Shown here: positions 37,034-45,517 of the stretch, piece by piece
Layout of the letters: each line of letters starts with the position of its first letter
Numbering within the stretch: the first letter of the stretch is position 1
From: Sphingobacteriales bacterium 44-15
GTDB lineage: Bacteria; Bacteroidota; Bacteroidia; Chitinophagales; Chitinophagaceae
Length of the DNA: 64,000 nucleotides
Direction of reading: 5' to 3'
NCBI GenBank assembly: GCA_001899685.1
Contig: MKWG01000037.1
Span: 245,777-309,776 of the forward strand
Made by a program: the position numbers and the translations under genes
The notes under the pieces: generated by a model
The model's input: the letters and a program-made list of their open reading frames with translations, nothing else
What the model was told of the DNA's origin: nothing
Databases searched by the model: none

Positions 37034-37104
37034 TGGCCTATAGTATAATGGTAGTACAACAGATTTTGGTTCTGTCTGTCTTGGTTCGAATCCAGGTAGG
37101 CCAA
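37034..37104 (+). tRNA. tRNA-Gln (TTG)
   Basis: 71 nt. Acceptor stem TGGCCTA/TAGGCCA, anticodon stem ACAGA/TCTGT with loop TTTTGGT and anticodon TTG, T arm CTTGG-TTCGAAT-CCAGG. A single isolated tRNA with its own promoter. Confidence 0.97.
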
Positions 37105-37315
37105 CAGGAAAGGGGAGGGTATAAAGCCTTCCGCTTTAAAATTTAAGTCTCGTATTTTAGTCCGGAATCTTATTCTTTGCAGCGAAATTCAAAAAGACCG
37201 CTCTGACTTTTTTTACCACACCATTTTCGAAATTAAGGGTTTCATATCCGCTCCCGGTTATCATTAAAATTGTGCTTCACATAAACATATTGTTGTAAAA
37301 AAAATTATCAGTGGA

Positions 37316-37765
37316 ATGATGATCGTAAGAGAAGCCGGAATGGCAGATATCCGTCCCATTCAAATAATAAGGAATGCAGTGGAGGAAAACAGGTTGTCCA
37401 ACCCAAGCCTCGTGACAGATGAGGATTGCCGTCATTATTTAACCGAAAGAGGCAAAGGATGGGTTTGTACAATAAACAACCGGGTGGTTGGGTTTGCTAT
37501 TGCAGATATCATTAACCACTCTATCTGGGCATTGTTTGTCCATCCAGAATTTGCCAGGCAGGGCATTGGGCGGCGGTTACACGACTCCATGCTCAACTGG
37601 TATTTTAACGAGACAAAGGAAACCGTTTGGTTAAGTACTGCTCCCGGAACAAGAGCTGCAGACTTTTACAAAAAAGCGGGCTGGGAAGAAACAGGCACAC
37701 ACGGAAAAGGAGAATTAAAGTTTGAGATGACATACAGCGGATGGGTCCGTAGACAGTCATCTTAG
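37316..37765 (+). CDS. GNAT family N-acetyltransferase
   Basis: 149 residues. The acetyl-CoA-binding motif A is clear: IWALFVHPEFARQGIGRRLHDSML, with the R/Q-x-x-G-x-G/A loop QGIGRRL, followed by motif B-like GTRAADFYKKAGWEETG. The N-terminus begins VREAGMADI, typical of small acetyltransferases. The substrate is unknown. It stands alone between tRNA-Gln and a convergent gene. Two adjacent ATG codons make the start ambiguous by one residue. Confidence 0.9.
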   Translation: MMIVREAGMADIRPIQIIRNAVEENRLSNPSLVTDEDCRHYLTERGKGWVCTINNRVVGFAIADIINHSIWALFVHPEFARQGIGRRLHDSMLNWYFNETKETVWLSTAPGTRAADFYKKAGWEETGTHGKGELKFEMTYSGWVRRQSS

Positions 37766-37814
37766 TTCATCCATGCACCAAAAATATCTTTTCAGGCACA
37801 ATCTGACCATTCTC

Positions 37815-38666
37815 TTACATCGCTTTCTCTCCATAAATCACCAATGCTGATGATTCAATGCTGACATTACCATCAGGGTATTTTTCGCGAAGCAGTTCGA
37901 ACGTTTCTTCTTTTATCTTTTGCTTTACGGGTTCGTCTGCTTTGCCCAGGACAGCAACGATAGGCGCGCCTACTTCCATTGTAAAATTCCAGAAGTTATC
38001 CGCAGATCCTGCATTCAGCTTACCCGTTATCTCTTTTTCAGTAATATTTTTCAGTCCTGCATTTGCAAACAATCCTCCTAACAGCCCGGGTTGCGCACAA
38101 CGAAACATGCCGGGCGCACCGGGAGGAGGCGACGGCAGGTCCATATTCTTTTTGATAATGCCCATAATAGCAGTAACCCAGAAATTCTTTTCCGGACCAT
38201 TCCACACGGAAGTGGCAAGCCTGCCACCCGGTTTAAGCACTCTTACCATTTCATTGGCTGCAACCTGCATATCAGGAAAAAACATGAACCCGAACCTGCA
38301 GGAAACCGCATCAAAATAACTATTTTCAAAAGGCAGCTCACATACATCAGCAACTACAGTCTCATAATTCTCAATACCACGTTTTACTGCATTCTTTGCT
38401 GCAACTTCAAGCATTCCCTCAGAAAGGTCTGTTGCAATCACTTTCCCTCCTTTCAGCATTGAGGCAATCGTAAGCCCCGGCTCGCCGGTACCTGCCGCCA
38501 CATCAAGCACGAATGCCTCCCCGGAGGGCCGGATAAGCTGTATGATCTCCTCGCCTACCGGTTTTAAAAAATTCATGACCACCTCCTCCCATTTGCTCCA
38601 TCCGGGAGAAAATCTGTTCCATGATTCTTTCTGCTGATCGCGGATCTGCAAAAGTGCCTGTTCCAT
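37815..38666 (-). CDS. Class I SAM-dependent methyltransferase (UbiE-like)
   Basis: 283 residues. Motif I is VLDVAAGTGEPGLTIASML near residues 50-68, motif II IATDLSEGML and motif III CELPFENSYFDAVSCRFGFMF. The pattern AGTGEPG and LPFEN are typical of Methyltransf_11/UbiE-like enzymes. A C-terminal part of about 100 residues is less conserved. The substrate is unknown, and no quinone genes are near. It is convergent with the GNAT gene and separated by 49 nt. Confidence 0.85.
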   Translation of the reverse strand: MEQALLQIRDQQKESWNRFSPGWSKWEEVVMNFLKPVGEEIIQLIRPSGEAFVLDVAAGTGEPGLTIASMLKGGKVIATDLSEGMLEVAAKNAVKRGIENYETVVADVCELPFENSYFDAVSCRFGFMFFPDMQVAANEMVRVLKPGGRLATSVWNGPEKNFWVTAIMGIIKKNMDLPSPPPGAPGMFRCAQPGLLGGLFANAGLKNITEKEITGKLNAGSADNFWNFTMEVGAPIVAVLGKADEPVKQKIKEETFELLREKYPDGNVSIESSALVIYGEKAM

Positions 38667-38839
38667 ATTATGTGGTTTTAATTGTACATTGAACTACCTG
38701 CTATATTTATTTAACACAGCTGGGGAGATAAAACTGATATGAATTACAGAAGAAGCGTTATCTAATATAAACAAAAAACAAGGATAACGGAAACTTTTTC
38801 AATGTTAATTAAAATAACAGCAACAGCAAATTACAGCAT

Positions 38840-39598
38840 CTATATACCATTCAATGCAGTTAAAATAAGAGGTCTGTCATCAGTAACTACTATAGTATGC
38901 TCATGTTGCGCGGTATAACCTCCCTTATCTCCCATGAGTGTCCAGCCGTCGCTCATGGTATCGGCAAAGGAAGAACGGGTGGAAATAAAAGTTTCTACCG
39001 CTACTACGCTGTTCCTGCTGAACCGTCCACGGTTCGCGCGATCGTAAAAATTCGGTATCTCAAACGGCGCTTCATGCAAGCCTTTGCCCACACCATGACC
39101 AGTGAGATTTTCTATTACTTTAAAGCCAGCCTTTCGCGCTTCATTTTCTATTAACCGGCCGATCTCCGCAATCCTTACCCCGGCCTTAATGTGCAACAAC
39201 GCCTTATTGAGGATCCTTTTGGAAGCATTCACCAGTTTCTGGTGATGATGAATATCATTCCCCAGCACAAAAGAGCAGCCATTATCAGCCCAATAACCAT
39301 TCAGCTCGGCCGACACATCAATATTGACCAGGTCGCCTTCACTCAAAATTTTATTCCCGGACGGAATGCCATGTGCGATCTCATGGTTCAGGCTGATACA
39401 GGTGCTCCCCGGAAAATCATAGGTTGCTTTAGGAGCAGATACAGCGCCAAACTTTCTCAACATGGCAGCGCCATATTCATCCAGCTGTGCTGTAGCCATA
39501 CCCGGTCTTGCATACAGCATCATTTCCCGTAAAGTAACAGCAACCACCTCACTGACCTTTTTCATTCCCTGCCATTCTGCATCTCTTGTTATTGACAT
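38840..39598 (-). CDS. map: Type I methionine aminopeptidase
   Basis: This enzyme removes the initiator methionine from nascent proteins. 252 residues. The pita-bread fold's metal ligands are visible: two aspartates in VNIDVSAELNGYWADNGCSF, histidine in HGVGKGLHEAPF, glutamate in VAVETFIS and QHEHTIVVTDD. The N-terminus matches the family start (MKKVSEVVAVTLREMMLYARPG) after a short extension. It lies downstream of dcd on the same strand, separated by the repeat at 39641-39707. It is the co-translational partner of the def product at 46462. Confidence 0.96.
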   Translation of the reverse strand: MSITRDAEWQGMKKVSEVVAVTLREMMLYARPGMATAQLDEYGAAMLRKFGAVSAPKATYDFPGSTCISLNHEIAHGIPSGNKILSEGDLVNIDVSAELNGYWADNGCSFVLGNDIHHHQKLVNASKRILNKALLHIKAGVRIAEIGRLIENEARKAGFKVIENLTGHGVGKGLHEAPFEIPNFYDRANRGRFSRNSVVAVETFISTRSSFADTMSDGWTLMGDKGGYTAQHEHTIVVTDDRPLILTALNGI

Positions 39599-39640
39599 AC
39601 CGGTATATTTTAAAGATAAAGATACGAAAGTGAATGAGGA

Positions 39641-39707
39641 AGGTGAATAGTGAATAGTGAAACGTCAAATGTGAAAGGCGAGACGTGAAAAGTGAGACGC
39701 GAGAAAC
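39641..39707. repeat. 3'-end low-complexity repeat, locus 6
   Basis: GTGAATAGTGAAACGTCAAATGTGAAAGG and related words ending AGTGAGACGCGAGAAACC. It lies 34 nt downstream of the dcd stop. Confidence 0.6.
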
Positions 39708-39740
39708 CTTACCTGATACCACACACCCCACACCTGCCCG

Positions 39741-40277
39741 CTACCATTTATTCTTCCACATCATGCTCTCAACAGGCCTGTCGGGCTGCCCGCTGTATTT
39801 AGCACTTTTTTTCTGGTTGTATTTTTCTTCTATTTCGCCCTCCACAGGAAAATAAATGAGCTGGCCTACCGGCATGGATTTGTAAATGCGTACCGGCTGC
39901 TTTACGGATATCTCCAGTGTCCAGTTGCCGCAAAAGCCCACATCGCCCTTGCCTGCAGTGGCATGTATATCAATACCCAGACGGCCTGTGGAAGATTTAC
40001 CTTCAAGGAAGGGCACATGGGCATGTGTTTCGGTATATTCCAGCGTAACGCCGAGATAAAAAATATGGGGATATAATACAAACCCTTCATCGGGTATCTC
40101 AAAATATTCAATCTCGTTGTGCCTCCTGGCATCAAGTATATGCTCGCGGTAGGTGGCGAGCCATTTGCCCAGGTGCACATCATACGAATTACTCCCGAGG
40201 CACTCCCTGTTGTAAGGAGACAATACGATCGTGCCTTTTTCCATTTCTTCCAGTATCCTTTTATCTGATAGTATCAT
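39741..40277 (-). CDS. dcd: dCTP deaminase
   Basis: This enzyme deaminates dCTP to dUTP for thymidylate synthesis. 178 residues, a normal length for the trimeric family. Recognised: NSYDVHLGKW, the substrate loop GKSSTGRLGIDIHATAGKGD, GFCGNWTLEISV (catalytic Glu), and MPVGQLIYFPVEGEIEEKYN. Its start is 76 nt from the divergent PPTase gene. Alternatively it could be a bifunctional dCTP deaminase/dUTPase; the sequence does not settle this. Confidence 0.95.
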   Translation of the reverse strand: MILSDKRILEEMEKGTIVLSPYNRECLGSNSYDVHLGKWLATYREHILDARRHNEIEYFEIPDEGFVLYPHIFYLGVTLEYTETHAHVPFLEGKSSTGRLGIDIHATAGKGDVGFCGNWTLEISVKQPVRIYKSMPVGQLIYFPVEGEIEEKYNQKKSAKYSGQPDRPVESMMWKNKW

Positions 40278-40353
40278 TCCCGGATTTTATTTGTTTATTT
40301 TGCCCTATGCCTGCAATTAAGCGGCAGGCGAATTTCGGATTTCGTTTTGGGTA

Positions 40354-41019
40354 ATGCCTTTATTTTATCAACATAATATCAACGAACAGACAAAATTAGC
40401 CGTCTGGCAGATCCGGGAAACGGAAGATTTTTTCCTGCGGCATGTGCCGTTGCAGCGCGAAATTACACACCCGCATAAACGCCTGCAGCATCTGGCAGGC
40501 AGGTATTTGCTACGCCTGCTTTTCCCGCAGTTCCCGCTGGAAATGATACGGATCGCCAAAACCATGAAGCCCTTTCTGCCCGGAGACCCTTATCATTTTT
40601 CCATATCCCATTGCGGCGATTTTGCAGCGGCGATAGTGAGCACTACGGAGCGTACAGGTATTGATATAGAAATGCCCTCTCCTAAGGTGGCGCGGGTAAG
40701 ACATAAATTCCTCCATGCGGTGGAATGGGATGAAGTATTACAAACTGCCGGTATACTACCTGTAGCAGATATCGCCGGAAATGAAAATATGCTGCGGCAG
40801 ATCACCCTGCTCTGGAGCGCTAAAGAAGCTGTCTTCAAATGGTATGGGAGCGGAGAGGTAGATTTCAGCAGTCATATCAGGTTACACCCTCCCGGAGCCG
40901 GCATGACTACAAAAGGAATGATAACCGGATTATTTGTGAAGTCGCATCCTGTCGAATTACAATTGCACTATATCAATTTCCCGGATATCTGTCTTGTATG
41001 GGTGGTTACGCCACGATGA
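40354..41019 (+). CDS. 4'-phosphopantetheinyl transferase superfamily protein
   Basis: The enzyme moves a phosphopantetheine arm from CoA onto carrier proteins. 221 residues, Sfp-like pseudo-dimer length. Key motif GIDIEMPSP with metal ligands D104 and E106, and WSAKEAVFKWYG with E158 and K162. SISHCGDFAAAIV carries the conserved (S/H)H. The target carrier protein is not in this window. It is divergent from dcd and convergent with the small secreted protein at 41167. Confidence 0.92.
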   Translation: MPLFYQHNINEQTKLAVWQIRETEDFFLRHVPLQREITHPHKRLQHLAGRYLLRLLFPQFPLEMIRIAKTMKPFLPGDPYHFSISHCGDFAAAIVSTTERTGIDIEMPSPKVARVRHKFLHAVEWDEVLQTAGILPVADIAGNENMLRQITLLWSAKEAVFKWYGSGEVDFSSHIRLHPPGAGMTTKGMITGLFVKSHPVELQLHYINFPDICLVWVVTPR

Positions 41020-41093
41020 AGACAGGCAGGTTCTTCATGCAGGTTATTTCAACTATTGTTAGGTCAATCAATATTATGTCTGTGGGTGATCGC

Positions 41094-41155
41094 AAAACGT
41101 GAGAGGTGAGACGTGAAATGAGCTTTTACCTTTGACGTCCCACCTCTCACGTTTT
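41094..41155. repeat. 3'-end low-complexity repeat, locus 7: long hairpin
   Basis: A 15-bp perfect inverted repeat AAAACGTGAGAGGTG (41094-41108) / CACCTCTCACGTTTT (41141-41155) that extends to 21 bp with one mismatch. It lies between convergent genes and ends in TTTT, so it may act as a bidirectional terminator. Confidence 0.75.
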
Positions 41156-41166
41156 ATTGAGCACCC

Positions 41167-41577
41167 TTATTTAATGGCAACATCTGTCACTATCTTAGTC
41201 TTTGTGCGGCTTAAAACGATCTGCTTTTCTACCCTTTCGCCTGCCCTGGATACCTGCAGGGTGTAAATGCCTTCCTGTGCTCCAAAAAAATTATAATTTA
41301 CCTCTGTAGTCCCTGCTTTCTTTTGTGTCAGAAAATTTCCCAACGTCTGTCCATCCGGTCCAACAAGCCTGACATTAAGCCTTTTATCGCCGCTTTTCTC
41401 AATAGTAAGATGAACAGATTCGGTTTGTGGTATATGAGTCAACGTCACTTTAAATGATACATCTTCGCCAGGGGGAACGACATAAGGCGCTTTATTTTCT
41501 TTTGCTGATAAGCTTCCTGTAAACAATATACTTCCTGTAAACAAAACGATAGCTAATGATCTTACAAACTTTTTCAT
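41167..41577 (-). CDS. Small exported protein of unknown function
   Basis: 136 residues with a signal peptide (KFVRSLAIVLFTGSILFTGSLSA). The mature part is a single beta-sandwich-like domain: VHLTIEKSGDKRLNVRLVGP, LTQKKAGTTEVNYNF and GIYTLQVSRAGERVEKQIVLSR. This resembles the C-terminal sorting-signal fold of type IX cargo, where (G)xYxLxV and a KxxxxK-like end are common. It contains no other domain, so it may be a stand-alone signal-like protein or an unrelated fold. Function unknown. Confidence 0.7.
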   Translation of the reverse strand: MKKFVRSLAIVLFTGSILFTGSLSAKENKAPYVVPPGEDVSFKVTLTHIPQTESVHLTIEKSGDKRLNVRLVGPDGQTLGNFLTQKKAGTTEVNYNFFGAQEGIYTLQVSRAGERVEKQIVLSRTKTKIVTDVAIK

Positions 41578-42019
41578 AATTAATATTTTTAATGGTTAAT
41601 AATCTCTCCGGACTATTGTAATGTTTCATGTCCCGTACGATTAAACATGTACATACTTTTACAACCCGGCTCTTCTTCAGCAGCCATTTCTTTTTTTAAT
41701 TCTGCTGTTATACATCCGGCATAGTGTTTCCGAAAAGGATGCCAATAGCTATATCACTGAAAATCAATAAATAAAAATCTTAAGGTCAAAAAAGACTGTA
41801 TCAATAGCGAACAAAATTTGTTCAGTTCCGATACATTTTTCAAAATACTTATCAAGTGAAATGAAGCGTTGCTAACCGTAACAGCTAAACAGGGGCCTTT
41901 CATGAAAATAATATCCTATATCTTCGGGATAGGCAAAGAAAAAGGCAGGTATACCAGTATCGAAAGACAGGCGCCATCTCCTTTGAATGTTAATCATTTC
42001 CCAATAAATCAATATACAC
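41578..42019. other. Gap of 442 bp upstream of the DUF5009-type gene
   Basis: AT-rich; it separates divergent genes. It contains a 71-codon frame (41869-42084) that overlaps the next gene's start and has no recognisable domain. Likely promoters for both neighbours lie here but no clean TTG-N19-21-TAnnTTTG pair was seen. Confidence 0.5.
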
Positions 42020-43135
42020 ATGTCGCTCACTACACTCCGTACCACAGAGAGGCTTTATTCGCTGGATGCGCTCCGTGGCTTTGATATGTTCTGGATCATG
42101 GGGGCAGAAGAAATTTTTCATGCTATGGCCAAAGCGACGGGATCCCCGTTCTGGGGCGCTATTGCAGAGGAACTCACCCATCCTTCCTGGAACGGCTTTC
42201 ATTTTTATGACCTCATTTTCCCGCTGTTCCTCTTTATGTCTGGAGTGGCTACGCCATACTCCGTGGGCCGCGAACTGGAAAAAGGAAAGAGCCGGCAGCA
42301 GGTGCTATGGAGGGTGGTGAAAAGGGGGCTTATCCTGGTGCTGCTGGGCATTATTTATAACAACGGGCTGGAATTAAAACCGATTGCAGAGATCCGCTTT
42401 GGCAGCGTGCTTGGCCGTATCGGGCTGGGCTACATGTTTGCAAATATTATAGCGCTTTATACCAAACAAAGAGGGCAGGTGGCGTGGTTTTGCGGAATCC
42501 TGATAGGATACTGGCTGCTGCTGAAGTTTACGTCGGCGCCCGGCTTTCCTCCCGGCGATCTTACAATGGAGGGCAACTTTGCTTCTTATGTTGACAGGCT
42601 GCTGATGCCGGGAAAGCTCTATCTTGGTACACATGACCCGGAGGGGCTCATGAGCACAATACCTGCAATAGCCACAGGGCTGTTAGGTATATTCACAGGT
42701 AATTTCCTGAAAAACTATTCACTGGCGCCGGCAAAAAAATCATTGTACATGGCGATAGCCGGAATAGTATTTATAGGATTAGCACATTTGTGGAACCTCG
42801 ATTTCCCGATCAACAAAAATCTCTGGACCAGCTCGTTTGCATTGAATGTAGGAGGATACAGCCTTATACTCCTTGCCCTGTTTTATTACATCATTGATGT
42901 AAAAGGGCATAAAAAATGGGCTTTCTTTTTTAAGGTCATCGGTATGAACTCCATACTTATCTATATTTCCGAGCGGTTTATAGACTGGAAATACAGCACC
43001 AATGAATTTTTCAAATGGGCAGGACAATTAGTGGGCGACCCTTATAATATCGTGATCATGGCCCTCTGCTATGTGATGATAAAATGGTTGTCGCTGTACT
43101 TCCTGTATAAGCAGAAGATATTTATGAGGGTGTGA
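42020..43135 (+). CDS. Heparan-alpha-glucosaminide N-acetyltransferase-like membrane protein (DUF5009 type)
   Basis: 371 residues with about ten transmembrane helices. The N-terminal motif RLYSLDALRGFDMFWIMG and the conserved HPSWNGFHFYDLIFPLFLF match bacterial relatives of HGSNAT (NagX/DUF5009), which transfer acetyl groups across the membrane onto amino sugars. KIFGVLGRIG-type segment is seen as GSVLGRIGLGYM. The conserved His in the first cytoplasmic or lumenal loop is present (EELTHPSW). Substrate unknown. It is a single gene ending just before the repeat at 43140. Confidence 0.88.
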   Translation: MSLTTLRTTERLYSLDALRGFDMFWIMGAEEIFHAMAKATGSPFWGAIAEELTHPSWNGFHFYDLIFPLFLFMSGVATPYSVGRELEKGKSRQQVLWRVVKRGLILVLLGIIYNNGLELKPIAEIRFGSVLGRIGLGYMFANIIALYTKQRGQVAWFCGILIGYWLLLKFTSAPGFPPGDLTMEGNFASYVDRLLMPGKLYLGTHDPEGLMSTIPAIATGLLGIFTGNFLKNYSLAPAKKSLYMAIAGIVFIGLAHLWNLDFPINKNLWTSSFALNVGGYSLILLALFYYIIDVKGHKKWAFFFKVIGMNSILIYISERFIDWKYSTNEFFKWAGQLVGDPYNIVIMALCYVMIKWLSLYFLYKQKIFMRV

Positions 43136-43139
43136 TATT

Positions 43140-43186
43140 AGTGGTAAGTGATAAGTGGTAAGTGATAAGTCTTACCACTCATATCA
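43140..43186. repeat. 3'-end low-complexity repeat, locus 8
   Basis: Starts within 5 nt of the upstream stop. GTGGTAAGTGATAAG repeated, then CTTACCAC, so it can fold back. Relatives occur at 3501 and 43407-43505. Confidence 0.6.
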
Positions 43187-43301
43187 ACGAGAGCTGTAGG
43201 CTCGGTTGCATTTTGTTCCAACGGATTTCAATCCGTTGACGTCTCACTTTCACCATTGATCATTTACGTCTGATAACAATACAGCATATTACAATTAACG
43301 C

Positions 43302-43343
43302 AGTCATAGAAAAGCCACCGGATCCGGTGGCTTTTCTATGACT
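43302..43343. terminator. Perfect 42-bp palindrome, probable bidirectional terminator
   Basis: Reads AGTCATAGAAAAGCCACCGG and then the exact reverse complement, with a GGATCC centre and no unpaired loop base outside the natural turn. The AAAAGCCACCGG / CCGGTGGCTTTT core is a terminator hairpin flanked by A and T runs on both strands. It lies between convergent genes 42020-43135 and 43515-43937. Confidence 0.8.
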
Positions 43344-43406
43344 ATTGCTAAATCAATCGAACTACGAAGCTATTATTGCGAGACGTGAAAGGTGGGAGGA
43401 GAATAA

Positions 43407-43505
43407 AGTGGGAAGTGATAAGTCGTACGAGGCGCCGCAGGTAGTGAGGCAACTTGTAGCCTGTAACCAGTGGGGCTTACCACTTACCACTTATCACTTC
43501 CCACT
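43407..43505. repeat. 3'-end low-complexity repeat, locus 9: 17-bp inverted repeat
   Basis: AGTGGGAAGTGATAAGT (43407-43423) has a perfect reverse complement at 43489-43505, with 65 nt between. The right arm ends 9 nt from the stop of the SH3 gene. Confidence 0.7.
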
Positions 43506-43514
43506 ATTCCCCCC

Positions 43515-43937
43515 TCATTCCACCGGCGCAAGGTATTGCGCATAAGAATATCCTTCTTTACCGTCATCTGTCCTTACCAGCCACCACTGGTCGCTGCTCT
43601 TGCTTACGAGGGTAATGATCTCATTGTGCGCCGCTTTGCCAACAATAGGCTGATCCGTGCCGGGACCTTTGCGGATATTCAGGTTCGTTTTTTCCGTAAC
43701 GACCTTCACTTTTGCCCCCGGCACTGCAGTGGATACATTGATGTTCATCACAACATCACCGCTTAAAAAGTTGGGATCTATTTTATCATAGGTATTCCAA
43801 AGGTTATCTTTCACCGCCCCGGAAGGAGCTTCGCCATCTATGTATAAAACACCATCCTGCTCTCTTACCTGGAGGTTGGCGACGCCTGCTGCCGTTGCAG
43901 TATCAATCAGCTCTTTATATTTATCCTGTAGTGCCAT
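43515..43937 (-). CDS. SH3-domain protein with a BON-like N-terminus
   Basis: 140 residues. The C-terminal half is a bacterial SH3 domain: KTNLNIRKGPGTDQPIVGK, ITLVSKSSDQWWLV and the end KEGYSYAQYLAPVE. The N-terminal half looks like one BON-type unit (VREQDGVLYIDGEAPSGAVKDNLW), as in LysM/BON proteins. No signal peptide is visible, which is unusual for an SH3_3 protein. The gene follows the BON lipoprotein by 18 nt and the two are likely cotranscribed. Role probably in envelope or peptidoglycan binding, inferred. Confidence 0.8.
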   Translation of the reverse strand: MALQDKYKELIDTATAAGVANLQVREQDGVLYIDGEAPSGAVKDNLWNTYDKIDPNFLSGDVVMNINVSTAVPGAKVKVVTEKTNLNIRKGPGTDQPIVGKAAHNEIITLVSKSSDQWWLVRTDDGKEGYSYAQYLAPVE

Positions 43938-43955
43938 GATCGTATTTTTTTTAGG

Positions 43956-44453
43956 TTATTTAATTTTCAGGTCTGTTGCCGTTACTTTCTTGGGATGCAG
44001 TGCATCAAGCGCTATTTTGATCTTTTTCCAGTTCGCTTTGGTGGTTTCACCGGTCACGGTAATCACACCATCTGCAGCAGTAGCTTTTACTGTTGGATAA
44101 TCTTTTAACGCATCAGCAATACCTTTTGTGAGCGGATCATCCGCTGCAATTTCAACCGGGGCAGGAGGTGGCGGAGGGGGAGCTATAGTACAGTTATTGA
44201 TCACCTGCTTTACACCTTCTATACCTTTTACAACGGTTTCAGCCATACTTTTTGCTGCCTCATCCTTAACTTCTCCGCTAAGCGTTACCACACCATCTTT
44301 TACGCTTGTGGCTATATCAGACAAGGCAGTATTAGCCTGTATCTTCGCCTCAATATCCGAGTCTTTTATTTTTGGCTTACATGACACTGCCGTGACGCTT
44401 ACCAGCGCAACCAACAGGAAGACCTGCAATAACTGATGAAATGTTCTTTTCAT
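43956..44453 (-). CDS. Two-BON-domain lipoprotein
   Basis: 165 residues. Lipoprotein signal with C25 in LVALVSVTAVSCKP. Two BON domains are separated by a proline-rich linker (a run of PPPPPPAP around residue 95): the first at about 30-90 (DGVVTLSGEVKDEAAKSMAETVV), the second at about 103-163 (DGVITVTGETTKANWKKIKIAL). BON domains bind phospholipid membranes and stabilise the outer membrane or modulate osmotic stress in OsmY-like proteins. It is located upstream of the SH3/BON-like gene. Confidence 0.87.
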   Translation of the reverse strand: MKRTFHQLLQVFLLVALVSVTAVSCKPKIKDSDIEAKIQANTALSDIATSVKDGVVTLSGEVKDEAAKSMAETVVKGIEGVKQVINNCTIAPPPPPPAPVEIAADDPLTKGIADALKDYPTVKATAADGVITVTGETTKANWKKIKIALDALHPKKVTATDLKIK

Positions 44454-44567
44454 ACTTTTTTGATTTTAATGATTAAAAAATATAAAGCTTTCGGGGGGAG
44501 AAGAGAGAAACAATAGTACTATTAAAGTAAGGGATTGCGGTAAAATTAACTGCATACCTTCCCAAGA

Positions 44568-45476
44568 CTAACCTGACACGAAATAGGTTGCACCCTCCAC
44601 GGCCAATTCGGTATTTTCAAAATCAGCTTTCGTTTCCTCCAAAAATTCATCAAGTATTTCGTAGCGGCTGCTGAAATGCCCGATCAGCAACCTGTGTACC
44701 TCTGCCTGCCGCGCTATTGCTGCTGCCTGCCTGGTAGTGGAATGACCGCGTAAGAATGCCTTATCTCTCTGGCTATCAAGATAAGTGGTTTCGTGGTACA
44801 GCAGATGAACATGTTTTATCCTTTCGGCTATGGCCTCATTATAAGCGGTGTCGGCACAATAAGCATAGCTGAGCGGCGGTCCGGCAGGTATCGTAAGCGC
44901 TTCATTAGGTATTACTTTTCCTGTTTTCATTATAAAATCCTCGCCGGATTTTAACCGTCCATACCATTCGGAAGGGACTGCATAAGTTCTCAGCAAATCC
45001 GGGTTGAGCTTCAGGGGCTTTGGCTTTTCCTCAAACAAAAAACCCCAGCAGGGGATCCGGTGGCTCACGGGAAAACAGCTTATCCTTATCTTTTTATCAT
45101 CAAAGATCACTGCTTCCTTATCCAGGGCAACAAAATGTAAAGGATAAGGCAATACAGTGCCCGCCGCTTTCAATTGCAGGTCAATGATCGCTTCCAGGGG
45201 CGGTGGACAGAATATCCAAAGATCTTCGGTACGGTTATTCAGCCCATAGCTGGTAAGCAGACCCGGCAGCCCAAAATAGTGATCCCCATGCAGGTGCGAA
45301 ATAAAAATATGCCTTATCCTGTTGCGGCGTATTTTATAGCGGGTCATTTGCAACTGGGTGCCTTCACCGCAATCCACCAAAAACAAAAACTCATTATATG
45401 CAACCACCTGGCTTGTGGGATGCCGGTCATACATAGGGAGCGCTGAATTATTGCCAAGAATGGTTACTGCAAACAC
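44568..45476 (-). CDS. rnz: Ribonuclease Z
   Basis: This endonuclease removes the 3' trailer of pre-tRNAs. 302 residues. The metal motif is HLHGDHYFG with H61, H63, D65 and H66. Other conserved pieces are the N-terminal FAVTILGNNSALP, VDCGEGTQLQM, SHRIPCWGFLFEEKPK and AYCADTAYNEAI, and the late LLIGHFSSRY. The tRNA genes here lack encoded CCA, so RNase Z is well matched to their processing. It is the most upstream minus-strand gene before the small operon ending at 45518. Confidence 0.97.
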   Translation of the reverse strand: MFAVTILGNNSALPMYDRHPTSQVVAYNEFLFLVDCGEGTQLQMTRYKIRRNRIRHIFISHLHGDHYFGLPGLLTSYGLNNRTEDLWIFCPPPLEAIIDLQLKAAGTVLPYPLHFVALDKEAVIFDDKKIRISCFPVSHRIPCWGFLFEEKPKPLKLNPDLLRTYAVPSEWYGRLKSGEDFIMKTGKVIPNEALTIPAGPPLSYAYCADTAYNEAIAERIKHVHLLYHETTYLDSQRDKAFLRGHSTTRQAAAIARQAEVHRLLIGHFSSRYEILDEFLEETKADFENTELAVEGATYFVSG

Positions 45477-45517
45477 TTGTTAGTTACATTAAGGAATGAA
45501 AAAGTACTGCAATTATT

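Noticed and set aside
41869-42084. 71-codon plus-strand frame before the DUF5009-type gene
   Set aside because: It overlaps the start of a well-supported gene in another frame and has no recognisable feature.
43407-43505. Possible CRISPR-like spacing of short repeats in several gaps
   Set aside because: The repeats have no constant length or unique spacers, and no cas genes are present.
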